A stretch of 33,289 bases of DNA from Bacteroidia bacterium (GCA_025358025.1 JANYKW010000208.1:1-33289), one strand, 5' to 3'; positions 16,140-25,135 are shown, numbered from the stretch's first letter. A program made the numbers and translations. The notes: generated by a model not told the origin, from the letters alone.

Positions 16140-16745
16140 ATGAAGATAACAGCCGGTAAAATATGGATGTATATATTACTCCTTCTGATTGTCCCGCATG
16201 TGGGTTTTACTCAGACAGAGGCCAACAAAATCAGGATGGAAGGTGATACTTCTGCCGTAGTTTCTGATACAACGATACATATATTTCTGAAGCCTGTCTA
16301 TATTCTTCCTGAAAGAAAGGATATGAGCCCCAAGCAGTTGAGGCAGTATTCCCAGTTGGAACTAAAAGTCAAAAAGGTATACCCCATCGCAAAAATTGCA
16401 GCCATCAAACTGGCTGAATACAACAGGGTTTATGCCACCTTCAAAACAGAACATGAACGCAGGAGCTATGTAAAAGTGGTTGAGAAAGATCTTTTTTCAG
16501 AATTTGAAGATGAACTTCGGGCGATGAAAGTCTCGGAAGGTCGTATCCTGATTAAGCTCCTTGACAGGGAGACAGGAAACTCATCGTACGAAATTATCAA
16601 GGAGTTTAAAGGAGGATTCTCGGCATTTTTCTGGCAGTCCGTTGCGAAGTTGTTCGGGCATGACCTTAAGGCTCAATATGATCCGGTTACAGAAGACAAG
16701 CTTATAGAGTATATTATCGTGCAGATTGATTTAGGTTTGATTTAA
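16140..16745 (+). CDS. DUF4294 secreted protein
   Basis: A 201-aa protein starting MKITAGKIWMYILLLL, a signal peptide ending near GFTQ. The mature part has IHIFLKPVYILPERK and then the block PKQLRQYSQLELKVKKVYP followed by a mostly helical region, which is characteristic of DUF4294. Function is not known; the family is almost limited to Bacteroidetes and predicted periplasmic. The start at 16140 is chosen over a TTG nine bases earlier because of the promoter and the signal peptide. It converges on the Gfo/Idh/MocA-like gene, and its stop abuts a repeat cluster. Confidence 0.85.
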   Translation: MKITAGKIWMYILLLLIVPHVGFTQTEANKIRMEGDTSAVVSDTTIHIFLKPVYILPERKDMSPKQLRQYSQLELKVKKVYPIAKIAAIKLAEYNRVYATFKTEHERRSYVKVVEKDLFSEFEDELRAMKVSEGRILIKLLDRETGNSSYEIIKEFKGGFSAFFWQSVAKLFGHDLKAQYDPVTEDKLIEYIIVQIDLGLI

Positions 16746-16830
16746 AGAAGTGACCAAAGTTATGGACTCCGAACAAATTAACATTGTGGCCTAAGTACTT
16801 TAGTCACTTTAGTTCAATTTAGTCACTTTG
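16746..16830. repeat. Inverted 9-10 bp repeat cluster between convergent genes
   Basis: The left block AAGTGACCAAAG (16748-16759) starts just past the DUF4294 stop. The right block (about 16791-16830) holds AGTACTTT, AGTCACTTT, AGTTCAATTT and AGTCACTTT units. Left and right blocks are inverted: AAGTGACCAAAG pairs with CTTTAGTCACTT at 16798-16809 with one mismatch. The right block enters the 3' end of the minus-strand gene and provides its stop codon (16809-16811) and the codons for its last residues KVTKLN. Possibly a hairpin 3' end for both convergent transcripts. Confidence 0.85.
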
Positions 16831-17702
16831 CCACTTATCTCAACCGCCCTCAATTCAAGCTTCCGGTTGATTTTTCCAATCAGACTTAACGTTTTTGCTT
16901 CGTCGTTTAATCCAAATCTCCGGTAATCTTTTTTTAAAATACATTCTGAAAAAAATGATATCTGTCTTAATAACAGATTGTTGTCGGCATAAAATGTGTT
17001 TTCGGTACCTGGACTATGTGACGAAAATAAGGGGTCAATATCACCCAAATTGTAATTTGTTAATCCACTTGAGTCGTGGACAGACAACAAATGCTCTTTC
17101 TTCTTCCCATTGAAGGATAGGGTGAGGGATGCAGCTGAACCGTTGTTGAAGTTGAGGTGCAAGTTCACTACATCGGGCTGAAACCCGGTATTTGGAATGG
17201 TACATACACTTATCCTGGAGGGATCAGAATCAACGATTCTAAGAATCATCAGCAAATTACGATGCAACAATTCCTGCAGTGTGCCGGGTCTTCCTGTTAC
17301 AACCTGGCGCAAATCGATTAATTTGGATTTTGCCCGATTCTTTTCCTCTGCCAACAAAGCAGGTTGAAAAAGAAGGTCATTTCGGATTTGGATAAAAGTA
17401 TTCCCCTCTTCTGCCAAATGGATCAGATCCATTCTTTCCTCCGGATTCATCAGTTGTTTTTCCGGTAAAAAGAGATGACATCCTTTTCTTACCAATCCTG
17501 CCAGAAATCCATAGGAGGTGAAATGCGGATCTAAAATGATAACCATATTGCAATGAACAGGTAATTGGTTATCGGAAACAGCCGCAAATCGTCTTTTTAG
17601 GGTAGAAATTACTGAATCCCACTTCACATGTCTGATCGTATGAAGTGAGGAGATGAAAGAATCATCAGAAGCTCCGGAGTAGAAAATAGCACCATGTAAC
17701 AT
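16809..17702 (-). CDS. Divergent Gfo/Idh/MocA-like protein with degenerate NAD-binding motif
   Basis: A 297-aa protein not recognised at family level with certainty. Residues 51-110 follow the pattern of the Gfo/Idh/MocA N-terminal domain: a hydrophobic strand NMVIILDPH, a helix, GCHLFLPEKQL where the catalytic-type EKP becomes EKQ (Glu81-Lys82-Gln83), then PEERMDLIHLAEEGNTFIQI. The N-terminal Gly-rich loop that normally binds NAD(P) is replaced by AIFYSGASDD (5-14), so GxGxxG is absent. The remainder fits the C-terminal beta-sheet domain only loosely. It may be a non-catalytic or altered relative. The upstream frame stays open for about 18 codons with no start, so the N-terminus is not simply mis-called. 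It is divergent from pcm. Confidence 0.55.
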   Translation of the reverse strand: MLHGAIFYSGASDDSFISSLHTIRHVKWDSVISTLKRRFAAVSDNQLPVHCNMVIILDPHFTSYGFLAGLVRKGCHLFLPEKQLMNPEERMDLIHLAEEGNTFIQIRNDLLFQPALLAEEKNRAKSKLIDLRQVVTGRPGTLQELLHRNLLMILRIVDSDPSRISVCTIPNTGFQPDVVNLHLNFNNGSAASLTLSFNGKKKEHLLSVHDSSGLTNYNLGDIDPLFSSHSPGTENTFYADNNLLLRQISFFSECILKKDYRRFGLNDEAKTLSLIGKINRKLELRAVEISGKVTKLN

Positions 17703-17772
17703 CTTGATGTAAATGTAGTTTTTTACATGTTTGTCCTGACTGCTCCTATCTATTATTTATCAACTTTTAAAT

Positions 17773-17803
17773 GTTGAAAAACCCAATTTGAATGGTAATT
17801 TTG
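17773..17803 (+). promoter_or_regulatory. Promoter for pcm, overlapping an upstream ATG
   Basis: TAATTTTG at 17796-17803 is an exact TAnnTTTG match, with GTTG at 17773-17776 (3 of 4 to TTTG) 19 bp upstream. It begins just 4 bp after the in-frame ATG at 17792, so a transcript from it would not contain that ATG. This supports the TTG at 17831 as the pcm start. Confidence 0.45.
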
Positions 17804-17830
17804 TATCCGGATCATCAAAAAATATTTCAA

Positions 17831-18493
17831 TTGGAAGATAGTTTCAAACACAAGGGATTGCGGAAAAAATTAATTGACGAGATCCGTAGCAAAGGGATCA
17901 AGGATCAGTCCGTTTTGAATGCAATGAATGAAGTTCCACGGCATCTTTTTATGGACAACAGTTTCGTCAGCTTTGCTTATGTTGACAAAGCGTTTCCGAT
18001 CTCCGCCGGGCAAACAATCTCACAACCTTACACCGTGGCTTTTCAAACGGAAGCTTTGCAAATCAAGCGTCTCGACAGAGTATTGGAAGTGGGCACCGGT
18101 TCAGGATATCAGGCAGCTGTATTGTGCGAAATGGGAGTGTCGCTGTATACCATTGAAAGACAGCGTTCCCTATTTGATTATGCCAGAATTTTATTACCAA
18201 AGCTGGGCTATCATCCTCAGTTTTTTTACGGAGACGGATATCTGGGATTGCCTACCTACGGGCCTTTTGATAAAATTATCGTCACTGCCGGAGCAACATC
18301 AGTTCCATCACAGTTGAAAGAACAACTGGCCATTGGAGGAAGGATGGTAATCCCGGTTGGCGTCCGGGAACACCAGGTGATGAAGATTATTACAAGGGAA
18401 AGTGATGCATTTTATTCGGAAGTGGACGGTGGTAATTTTGTTTTTGTTCCTCTTCTTCCTGGTATATCTGATCAAAATAAAACCAATCCATGA
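17831..18493 (+). CDS. pcm: Protein-L-isoaspartate O-methyltransferase
   Basis: A SAM-dependent methyltransferase that repairs L-isoaspartyl residues in damaged proteins. The SAM-binding motif is VLEVGTGSGYQAA, with the PIMT signatures AFPISAGQTISQPY and FDKIIVTAGA and the end block GGRMVIPVG. From the TTG at 17831 the protein is 220 aa and begins EDSFKHKGLRKKL, which aligns with usual starts of Bacteroidetes homologues. The ATG at 17792 would add 13 residues without family counterpart and lies upstream of the -7 box. Its last 4 bp overlap the MBL-fold gene (ATGA), indicating translational coupling. Confidence 0.93.
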   Translation: MEDSFKHKGLRKKLIDEIRSKGIKDQSVLNAMNEVPRHLFMDNSFVSFAYVDKAFPISAGQTISQPYTVAFQTEALQIKRLDRVLEVGTGSGYQAAVLCEMGVSLYTIERQRSLFDYARILLPKLGYHPQFFYGDGYLGLPTYGPFDKIIVTAGATSVPSQLKEQLAIGGRMVIPVGVREHQVMKIITRESDAFYSEVDGGNFVFVPLLPGISDQNKTNP

Positions 18494-19128
18494 TGGAAGT
18501 AAAAAAATTTACATTCAACCCTGTTTCTGTCAATGCTTATCTGCTCTGGGATGAAACCAAAGAGGCTGTATTAATTGATCCGGCTTGTTATTTTGGAGAT
18601 GAAGAGGTGGAATTGGATCATTTTATCAAGGCACAAGGTCTTCAAATCCTCCATATATTAAATACGCACGGCCATTTTGACCATCTGATGGGGAATAGTT
18701 TTGCAGCAAGTAAATGGGGTTTGAAGGTCAGGATCCATGCCGGGGATGAGTTTATGCTTGGCCAGGCCAGGCAGCTTGCAGGCATGTTCGGGATAACCAT
18801 GGCAAACCCTTCGTCAGAAGCCGGACTGTTCTCGGAGGGTGAAGTGATTCACTTCGGTCATTCGGAACTCAAAGTAATCCATGTTCCCGGACATTCTCCG
18901 GGCAGCGTAGCTTTTTACAGCGAACGGGATAAGATCATTGTCGTCGGGGATATTCTTTTTGATGGTTCTGTCGGACGAACAGATTTGCCGGGAGGCAACC
19001 ATGAACTGCTTATCTCAGGGATCAAAGAAAAATTGCTCATTCTCGACGATCATGTGAAGGTATATTCCGGACACGGGAATGAGACAACCATTGGCAAAGA
19101 AAGGCGTTCCAATCCTTTTCTGTATTAA
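18490..19128 (+). CDS. MBL-fold metallo-hydrolase, glyoxalase II-like
   Basis: A 212-aa single-domain metallo-beta-lactamase-fold enzyme. Metal-binding motifs are complete: THGHFDH (the HxHxDH site, near 58-64), HVPGHSPGS, GDILFDGSVGRTD with the bridging Asp, and YSGHGNETT near the C-terminus. This pattern matches the small YcbL/GloB-like group that hydrolyses thioesters such as S-lactoylglutathione. A bacillithiol-type or other thiol substrate is possible, and the true substrate is unknown. It starts in the 4-bp overlap with pcm. Confidence 0.9.
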   Translation: MMEVKKFTFNPVSVNAYLLWDETKEAVLIDPACYFGDEEVELDHFIKAQGLQILHILNTHGHFDHLMGNSFAASKWGLKVRIHAGDEFMLGQARQLAGMFGITMANPSSEAGLFSEGEVIHFGHSELKVIHVPGHSPGSVAFYSERDKIIVVGDILFDGSVGRTDLPGGNHELLISGIKEKLLILDDHVKVYSGHGNETTIGKERRSNPFLY

Positions 19129-19145
19129 CTTTAGGCACTATTTAG
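19129..19145. repeat. Single half-unit of the CTTTAG repeat family
   Basis: CTTTAGGCACTATTTAG directly follows the TAA of the MBL-fold gene. AACTTTAGGCACT (13 nt, including two bases of the stop) also occurs exactly in the cluster at 14101-14202. It appears to be a lone remnant of the same family. Confidence 0.5.
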
Positions 19146-19177
19146 AACATATCATATAAACCCATTCAATCCGCATT

Positions 19178-22063
19178 ATGGCAATAGACAAATTTGTTAC
19201 CCGTCACATAGGTCCAAGAGAGAAAGATATCACCGACATGCTGGCAGTTATTGGAGTAACTTCGCTGGAAGAACTGATTGATCAGACTGTACCATCCAAT
19301 ATCAGGCTGGGGAAACCCCTCAACCTGCCAAATGGGTTGACTGAGCGGGAATATTATCGCAGGATTCTTCATCTTGCATCGAAAAACAAAGTATTTAACA
19401 CCTATATCGGGATGGGCTGGTATGACACCATCACACCTGCTGTAATTCTGCGTAATATCCTTGAGAATCCGGCCTGGTATACCTCCTATACGCCATATCA
19501 GGCAGAAATTTCACAGGGCAGACTTGAGGCTTTGCTTAATTTTCAAACCATGGTTTGTGAAATGACTTCCATGCCGCTGGCCAATGCCTCTTTATTGGAT
19601 GAGGCCACCGCTGCCGCGGAAGCCTTACATATGATGTTTGCCCTACGTTCCAGAGCCCAGGAAAAAGCAGAAGCTGATGTTTGTTTCGTAGACGCGAAAG
19701 TATGGCCTCAAACGCTGGATGTTCTCTACACACGAGCTGAACCATTGGGCATCAAACTGGAGGTAGGCGATTTTAGTCAGGCAAATGTAAATGAAAAATG
19801 GTTTGGTGCCATTGTTCAATATCCCAATTCAGATGGTGTAATTGAATCGTATGCCGGTTTTACTGAAAAAGTACAGTCGATGGGAGCAAAAGTTGCAGTA
19901 GCAGCCGACCTTCTTTCACTGGCACTTTTAACTCCTCCGGGAGAATGGGGTGCCGACATCGTATTCGGATCAACCCAACGATTTGGGGTTCCAATGGGTT
20001 ATGGTGGTCCTTCTGCTGCATTTTTCGCAACACGCGATGCATATAAAAGGGACCTTCCCGGTAGGATCATCGGCGTTTCAAAAGATTCTGGCGGTAAACC
20101 GGCTTTGCGACTTGCTTTGCAGACCAGGGAACAACATATTAAAAGAGAAAAGGCTACCTCAAATATTTGTACCTCTCAGGGTTTGCTGGCTACCATGGCC
20201 GGAATGTATGCCATTTACCACGGACCTGAAGGAATTCGCAACATTGCAGGGCGTGTAAACAGCATCGCGACACTGATCGCCGCGGAAGTTACCAAACTGG
20301 GATACCATTGTGCAACTGAAGGTTTTTTTGATTCCCTGAAGATTTCCCTTCCCCGTCATGTCAGAAGAGAGGACATTGAATGGCTATCTGTTTCACTGGA
20401 GATGAATTTCAGATATTTTATGGAAGGAGAAGTTGGTATTAGCATCGACGAGACTACCAATCTCGAAGATATCAACTGGATTCTGGAGGTTTTTGCGAAA
20501 GCAGCCAACAAAAAGATCCCAATTGTAGCAAATATACCTGATCTTGAATGTATAGCCGAAAATTTCAGAAGAAAATCAGGTTACCTTAAGCAGGAGGTTT
20601 TCAGCAAATACCGTTCGGAAACAGAGATGGCGCGGTACATCAAGAGACTGGAGAAGAAAGATATCTCTTTGGTGCATTCCATGATTTCCCTTGGATCGTG
20701 TACGATGAAACTCAATGCAGCTACCGAGATGCTTCCGTTGAGCTGGATAGAATTTAACGGTATCCATCCATATGTTCCTAAAAATCAGGCAATGGGATAC
20801 CACGAAATGATGGAAGAGATGCGAAGGGATCTCTCCGAAATCACAGGATTTGCCGATATTTCATTTCAACCCAACTCCGGTGCAGCAGGTGAATATGCAG
20901 GTTTGCTTGTGATCCGCGATTACCACAAGAGCAGGGGTGAAGGACATCGCAATGTTGTACTTATTCCTTCATCTGCCCACGGTACCAACCCCGCAAGTGC
21001 AGTTATGGCCGGGAATAAGGTCGTTGTGGTTGGCTGCGATGATAACGGGAACATCAATGTGGAGGATTTAAAGGCAAAGGCCGAGGAACACAAAGAGAAT
21101 CTGGCTGGATTTATGGTCACTTACCCATCTACCCATGGTGTCTTCGAAGCATCAATTGTGGAAATGTGCGGGATCATCCATCAAAATGGCGGACAGGTAT
21201 ATATGGATGGCGCAAACATGAATGCACAGGTAGGATTGACCAATCCCTTCAGGATCGGCGCCGATGTGTGCCACCTGAATCTGCACAAGACATTTGCCAT
21301 TCCGCACGGTGGAGGCGGACCGGGTGTAGGACCAATTGGTGTTGCCGAACATCTGGTAAAATTTCTTCCTTCTCACCCGGTAATGAACAACGGACACATC
21401 GGGATGCACGCAGTTTCTGCTGCTCCGTGGGGTAGTGCCTCTGTTCTTCCGATTACTTATGGATATATCAAGATGCTGGGTGCCGACGGCCTGACTGAAG
21501 CGACCAAAATTGCTATCCTGAATGCCAACTACATAGCAGCACGATTGAAAGATAATTATGGAATACTTTACACAGGAGCCCATGGCAGGGTGGCCCATGA
21601 AATGATCCTTGAATGTCGTCACCTTAAGGGCAGAGCTGATATTTCTGAATCAGATATCGCAAAACGACTGATGGATTATGGATTCCATGCACCCACCTTG
21701 TCCTTTCCTGTACATGGTACACTGATGGTGGAGCCTACGGAGAGTGAATCAAAAGATGAACTGGATCGTTTCGTGGATGCCCTGCATGCGATTTATGATG
21801 AGATAAAGGAGATTGAATCGGGAGCTGCAGATGCTGAAGATAACGTTCTCAAAAATGCTCCGCATACACCTGAAGTGTTGACAGCCAATGAGTGGACGCA
21901 TGGTTATTCACGCGAAAAGGCTGCTTATCCTTTAAGCTGGTTGCGCGATAACAAGTTCTGGGTACCCGTTGGAAGGGTCGACAATGCTTATGGAGACAGA
22001 AACTTGTTCTGTACTTGCGAACCGTTGGAGAGTTATGCAAAACCGTTTAATTCGGCAATGTGA
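19178..22063 (+). CDS. gcvP: Glycine dehydrogenase (decarboxylating), P-protein
   Basis: The PLP-dependent P-protein of the glycine cleavage system. It decarboxylates glycine and passes the aminomethyl group to lipoyl-H-protein. At 961 aa it is the long form with both halves fused. N-terminal [10 protein letters not shown] and [12 protein letters not shown] and [19 protein letters not shown] are typical of the first half. The PLP lysine lies in [17 protein letters not shown] (Lys704) in the second half, after [15 protein letters not shown]. No gcvT or gcvH is close by. The gene is 49 bp after the MBL-fold gene, on the same strand. Confidence 0.98.
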   Translation: MAIDKFVTRHIGPREKDITDMLAVIGVTSLEELIDQTVPSNIRLGKPLNLPNGLTEREYYRRILHLASKNKVFNTYIGMGWYDTITPAVILRNILENPAWYTSYTPYQAEISQGRLEALLNFQTMVCEMTSMPLANASLLDEATAAAEALHMMFALRSRAQEKAEADVCFVDAKVWPQTLDVLYTRAEPLGIKLEVGDFSQANVNEKWFGAIVQYPNSDGVIESYAGFTEKVQSMGAKVAVAADLLSLALLTPPGEWGADIVFGSTQRFGVPMGYGGPSAAFFATRDAYKRDLPGRIIGVSKDSGGKPALRLALQTREQHIKREKATSNICTSQGLLATMAGMYAIYHGPEGIRNIAGRVNSIATLIAAEVTKLGYHCATEGFFDSLKISLPRHVRREDIEWLSVSLEMNFRYFMEGEVGISIDETTNLEDINWILEVFAKAANKKIPIVANIPDLECIAENFRRKSGYLKQEVFSKYRSETEMARYIKRLEKKDISLVHSMISLGSCTMKLNAATEMLPLSWIEFNGIHPYVPKNQAMGYHEMMEEMRRDLSEITGFADISFQPNSGAAGEYAGLLVIRDYHKSRGEGHRNVVLIPSSAHGTNPASAVMAGNKVVVVGCDDNGNINVEDLKAKAEEHKENLAGFMVTYPSTHGVFEASIVEMCGIIHQNGGQVYMDGANMNAQVGLTNPFRIGADVCHLNLHKTFAIPHGGGGPGVGPIGVAEHLVKFLPSHPVMNNGHIGMHAVSAAPWGSASVLPITYGYIKMLGADGLTEATKIAILNANYIAARLKDNYGILYTGAHGRVAHEMILECRHLKGRADISESDIAKRLMDYGFHAPTLSFPVHGTLMVEPTESESKDELDRFVDALHAIYDEIKEIESGAADAEDNVLKNAPHTPEVLTANEWTHGYSREKAAYPLSWLRDNKFWVPVGRVDNAYGDRNLFCTCEPLESYAKPFNSAM

Positions 22064-22112
22064 AAATTTGATAATAAAAGAAGGAACCAATTTTGCAAGG
22101 AACCGCAATCAA

Positions 22113-22140
22113 AAATTTAAAATATAAAATCGAAAATACA
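22113..22140. repeat. Four-copy degenerate heptamer repeat (AAATnnA)
   Basis: Consecutive 7-bp units AAATTTA, AAATATA, AAATCGA and AAATACA with AAAT and the final A fixed. The tract lies in the 84-bp gap between gcvP and ispE and ends 7 bp before the ispE start. Low complexity could make this by chance, but the strict period of 7 recalls the heptamer tract at 258-310. Confidence 0.6.
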
Positions 22141-22147
22141 AGGTGTT

Positions 22148-22969
22148 ATGGTCATCTTTCCCAATGCCAAAATTAATATCGGACTGAACATTCTTCAAAA
22201 AAGAGTGGACGGATACCATGATATTGAGACACTGTTTTATCCGATCGGCATGAAAGATGCGCTCGAATATGTTGAAAATGGGGGGAATGAGGTGCATTTT
22301 GCATGCAGCGGATTGAATCTGGATATTGAGCCGGAGCTGAACATCGTTATAAAGGCTTACAGGATACTCCAGGATGAATGCACATTACCCGGGCTGGATA
22401 TTCACCTCCACAAAGTAATCCCTTCAGGTGCCGGTCTTGGAGGGGGGTCAGCCGATGCAGCTTTTTTTATGAAATCCATGAATGATTATCTGGAATTAAA
22501 TATTTCAAAGGAGCGGTTGAAATTTCTGGCAGGAAGGCTCGGTGCCGATTGCTCTTTCTTTATGGAAAATAAGCCTGCATTTGCAACAGGTACAGGAGAC
22601 CAACTGTCTCTGGCTGATATTAGCCTGAAGGGATATTTCCTGTTGATAATCAAGCCCCCTTTCGGGGTAGATACCAAAACGGCCTATGCCAGGGTTGTAC
22701 CAGAGCCATTTCCTTACAATTTTAAAGAAATTCTCTGCGGTGAGATGAACGGATGGAAAGGCAAAATTAAAAATGATTTTGAGCCAACACTCTTTATCAG
22801 ATTCCCTGAGCTTGCCTTGCTGAAAAACAAGCTTGCAAATATGGAGCCTGAATATCTCTCCATGTCCGGAAGCGGCTCTTCGGTTTATGCTATCTTTGAC
22901 AGGGATCCGGTTGTTGATCAAAACGATTTTTCTCCTGGTTCATTTTTATGGAAGGAGGAATTGCCTTAA
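22148..22969 (+). CDS. ispE: 4-diphosphocytidyl-2-C-methyl-D-erythritol kinase
   Basis: A GHMP kinase that phosphorylates CDP-ME in the MEP isoprenoid pathway. At 273 aa it has the normal length. Visible landmarks are FPNAKINIGLNI (substrate binding, residues 4-15), VDGYHDIETLFYPI, the GHMP ATP loop IPSGAGLGGGSADAAF, and SMSGSGSSVYAIF near the C-terminus. The stop codon forms the first bases of the terminator stem at 22968-23007. Confidence 0.97.
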   Translation: MVIFPNAKINIGLNILQKRVDGYHDIETLFYPIGMKDALEYVENGGNEVHFACSGLNLDIEPELNIVIKAYRILQDECTLPGLDIHLHKVIPSGAGLGGGSADAAFFMKSMNDYLELNISKERLKFLAGRLGADCSFFMENKPAFATGTGDQLSLADISLKGYFLLIIKPPFGVDTKTAYARVVPEPFPYNFKEILCGEMNGWKGKIKNDFEPTLFIRFPELALLKNKLANMEPEYLSMSGSGSSVYAIFDRDPVVDQNDFSPGSFLWKEELP

Positions 22970-23007
22970 AACAGAAAAGGATGCGTGAGAGCATCCTTTT
23001 CTGTTTT
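22968..23007. terminator. Bidirectional intrinsic terminator between ispE and PpiD-like gene
   Basis: A perfect 17-bp inverted repeat: 22968-22984 (AAAACAGAAAAGGATGC) and 22991-23007 (GCATCCTTTTCTGTTTT) with a 6-nt loop GTGAGA. The A-rich left and T-rich right ends give U-runs in both directions. It can end transcription of ispE (plus) and of the PpiD-like gene, which ends at 23030 (minus). Confidence 0.9.
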
Positions 23008-23029
23008 AATATATCTATAGATCTGTTGA

Positions 23030-25135
23030 TCAATAGAATTTTGCACGTTTGTCTAAGATTCCTGCGCTTTCCCGCAATGCTTCAAATGCCTGTACAGATA
23101 CCCTGTAGCCCAAAGCCATTTTGCTCTGGTTCTTTTCGTTGGTGATATCATTATCAATGCCTTTGTTCACTGAGACTGCTTTTACCACATAGACCCCGTT
23201 GGACCCGGCAAAAGGTGCGGAAACAGCTCCTGCTTCCAGTGCCGAAGCAACACCGGCGATGGCAGGTTCAATGCCTAGTCCGGGGATAGAATATGATTCA
23301 AAGTTGATATCCTGTGCCTTCCCAACTGTTGATCCCAGAGAAGAAGCGAGTGATGCCAAATCCGTTTTACCTGCCATTTTCTCTTTCAGCTGCTCCCCTT
23401 TCTTATCCTTTCTGATAGCCATTTCAATGGTTGGCTGATTCGCACCCAGACTGGAATATCCTTTTTCCTGAATTTTACTTAATACTGCTACCACAAATTG
23501 ATTTCCCAACTCGAATACCGGAGTGTTTTCTGAAGTGAGTACAGGCTTTCCGATTTCTGCTTTGTAAACGGCACGAATCAACAACCTGGAGTTTTCTAAT
23601 CCGGCAATGTCTTTATCTGCTTCCAAGATATTTGCTAAACGCTTATTTAGTCCCTGTGTGGTAACGGCTGCCTGGAAGGCCTTCAGGTCGCGGTTTTCAG
23701 AGGCAAATTTGGAAGCAACAGAATAGGTCTGCTGATAGGTTTGACTGCTTGGCTCAATGTTCCGGACAATTGTTGCAAGCTGCACATTCAATGTGGTAGT
23801 GCCACGCTTGGTAACCTGCAGCAGGTGAATTCCGAACTGAGAATTAACAATCTGATAATCATTAATTTTGCCGAAGAATGCAGCATTCTCAAAAGGCTTA
23901 ACCATCATGCCTCTTTTGAACCAGCCTACTTCACCACCTTTAAGAGCAGAGCCTTCATCGTTAGAATATTTACGGGCCAGCTCTGCAAAGTCAGCACCGA
24001 GGGTAAGCAGTCGTTTCAAACTGTCTGCCAGGCTGTTTGCTCTCATGGCATCTGCCTGAGCAGCAACACGGATAAGAATATGGCGGGCATTCACGGAATC
24101 AGGCAGTTCGTCAAATTTCTGAATCTTACATATCTTCCAGCTTTGTCCTTCTTTGTAAGGTCCATAAATGTCTCCCGCCTTGCCATTGAATGCAAACTCT
24201 GCAAGGGTAGGAGAGAGCTCCGATTTTTTGTAAAAGGATGGATCAAACTGGGTATCAGAATTAACATTGACATAGGCTGCAGGATCTTCAACACCGGCAA
24301 ATTCCGGTTTGATATCGTTGATCCATTTGATGACCTTATCTTCATCTCCTTTTGAAGCAACAACAGGGAAAAGAATATACTCAATTTCACGGCTGGCTTC
24401 CTGTTTGTATTTTTCTTTGTGCGACTCGTAATATTTTTCTAATTCAGCCTGCGTAACCCTAATGGCACTGTCAGAGACTGAACTGTAAGGTTTTCCTACA
24501 AATTCAATATTAACCTTTTTGTTTTTGCCATCCAGACTCATTCTTGCTTCATCAGATGTTGTATATATACCTTTGATAATCAAATTGTTATATTTAGCAA
24601 ATGAGCGCTCTTCCTGAATCTGATTTTCAATAAAAAGCCAGTAGTTGTGTTCCGGGCCCGTTGTATTGGTTTGTTGAAATTTTAGAAATTGAATAAGTGC
24701 CGGACGATTGATGCCTCCGGTTTTTTGATCACGGAAAAGGCTCTGAATGATTGCATGGGGATTTTCACCTTGAACAAGGTCAAAAAGTTCATTGGAAGTG
24801 ACATCAATGCCAAGATCTGCGTAGATTTTTTTCATGGTGATGGAGCGCACAAGTCCCATCCAGGTTTGTTCGATGATCTGATCTGTCGTTTTTTGATCGA
24901 GAGAGGTGGATCCTGAATTCATCTTGTAAATATTGGAGAGTTCATCCACTTTCTGCTGAAATTCCTTGTAATCGACACTTTCACCGGCAATTTTGGCAAT
25001 CTCCTGTTGACTTCCCCGCATGATTGAACTGCCTGACTTTACAGCATCTCCAAGAACAAATGCGGCCAATGCCAATCCAATAAAAATGGTGATTCCTATG
25101 CCTGCACGGTTTCTGATTTTCTCTAATGTAGCCAT
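23030..25135 (-). CDS. PpiD/SurA-like periplasmic peptidyl-prolyl isomerase and chaperone
   Basis: A 701-aa membrane-anchored chaperone. One N-terminal helix (GIGITIFIGLALAAFVLGD, residues 12-30) follows a basic start, then a SurA_N-like helical domain up to about 200, a coiled region, and a parvulin domain (345-445) with NARHILIRV, ADFAELARKYSND, GGEVGWFKRGMMV and FGIHLLQV. The C-terminal 250 residues are helical and lack a second clear parvulin signature. Proteins of this kind aid folding of secreted and outer-membrane proteins. It lies 136 bp downstream of lptC and shares the terminator with ispE. Confidence 0.92.
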   Translation of the reverse strand: MATLEKIRNRAGIGITIFIGLALAAFVLGDAVKSGSSIMRGSQQEIAKIAGESVDYKEFQQKVDELSNIYKMNSGSTSLDQKTTDQIIEQTWMGLVRSITMKKIYADLGIDVTSNELFDLVQGENPHAIIQSLFRDQKTGGINRPALIQFLKFQQTNTTGPEHNYWLFIENQIQEERSFAKYNNLIIKGIYTTSDEARMSLDGKNKKVNIEFVGKPYSSVSDSAIRVTQAELEKYYESHKEKYKQEASREIEYILFPVVASKGDEDKVIKWINDIKPEFAGVEDPAAYVNVNSDTQFDPSFYKKSELSPTLAEFAFNGKAGDIYGPYKEGQSWKICKIQKFDELPDSVNARHILIRVAAQADAMRANSLADSLKRLLTLGADFAELARKYSNDEGSALKGGEVGWFKRGMMVKPFENAAFFGKINDYQIVNSQFGIHLLQVTKRGTTTLNVQLATIVRNIEPSSQTYQQTYSVASKFASENRDLKAFQAAVTTQGLNKRLANILEADKDIAGLENSRLLIRAVYKAEIGKPVLTSENTPVFELGNQFVVAVLSKIQEKGYSSLGANQPTIEMAIRKDKKGEQLKEKMAGKTDLASLASSLGSTVGKAQDINFESYSIPGLGIEPAIAGVASALEAGAVSAPFAGSNGVYVVKAVSVNKGIDNDITNEKNQSKMALGYRVSVQAFEALRESAGILDKRAKFY

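Noticed and set aside
21152-21622. 156-aa minus-strand frame inside gcvP
   Set aside because: Antisense shadow of a strongly conserved gene; its translation has no recognisable domain.
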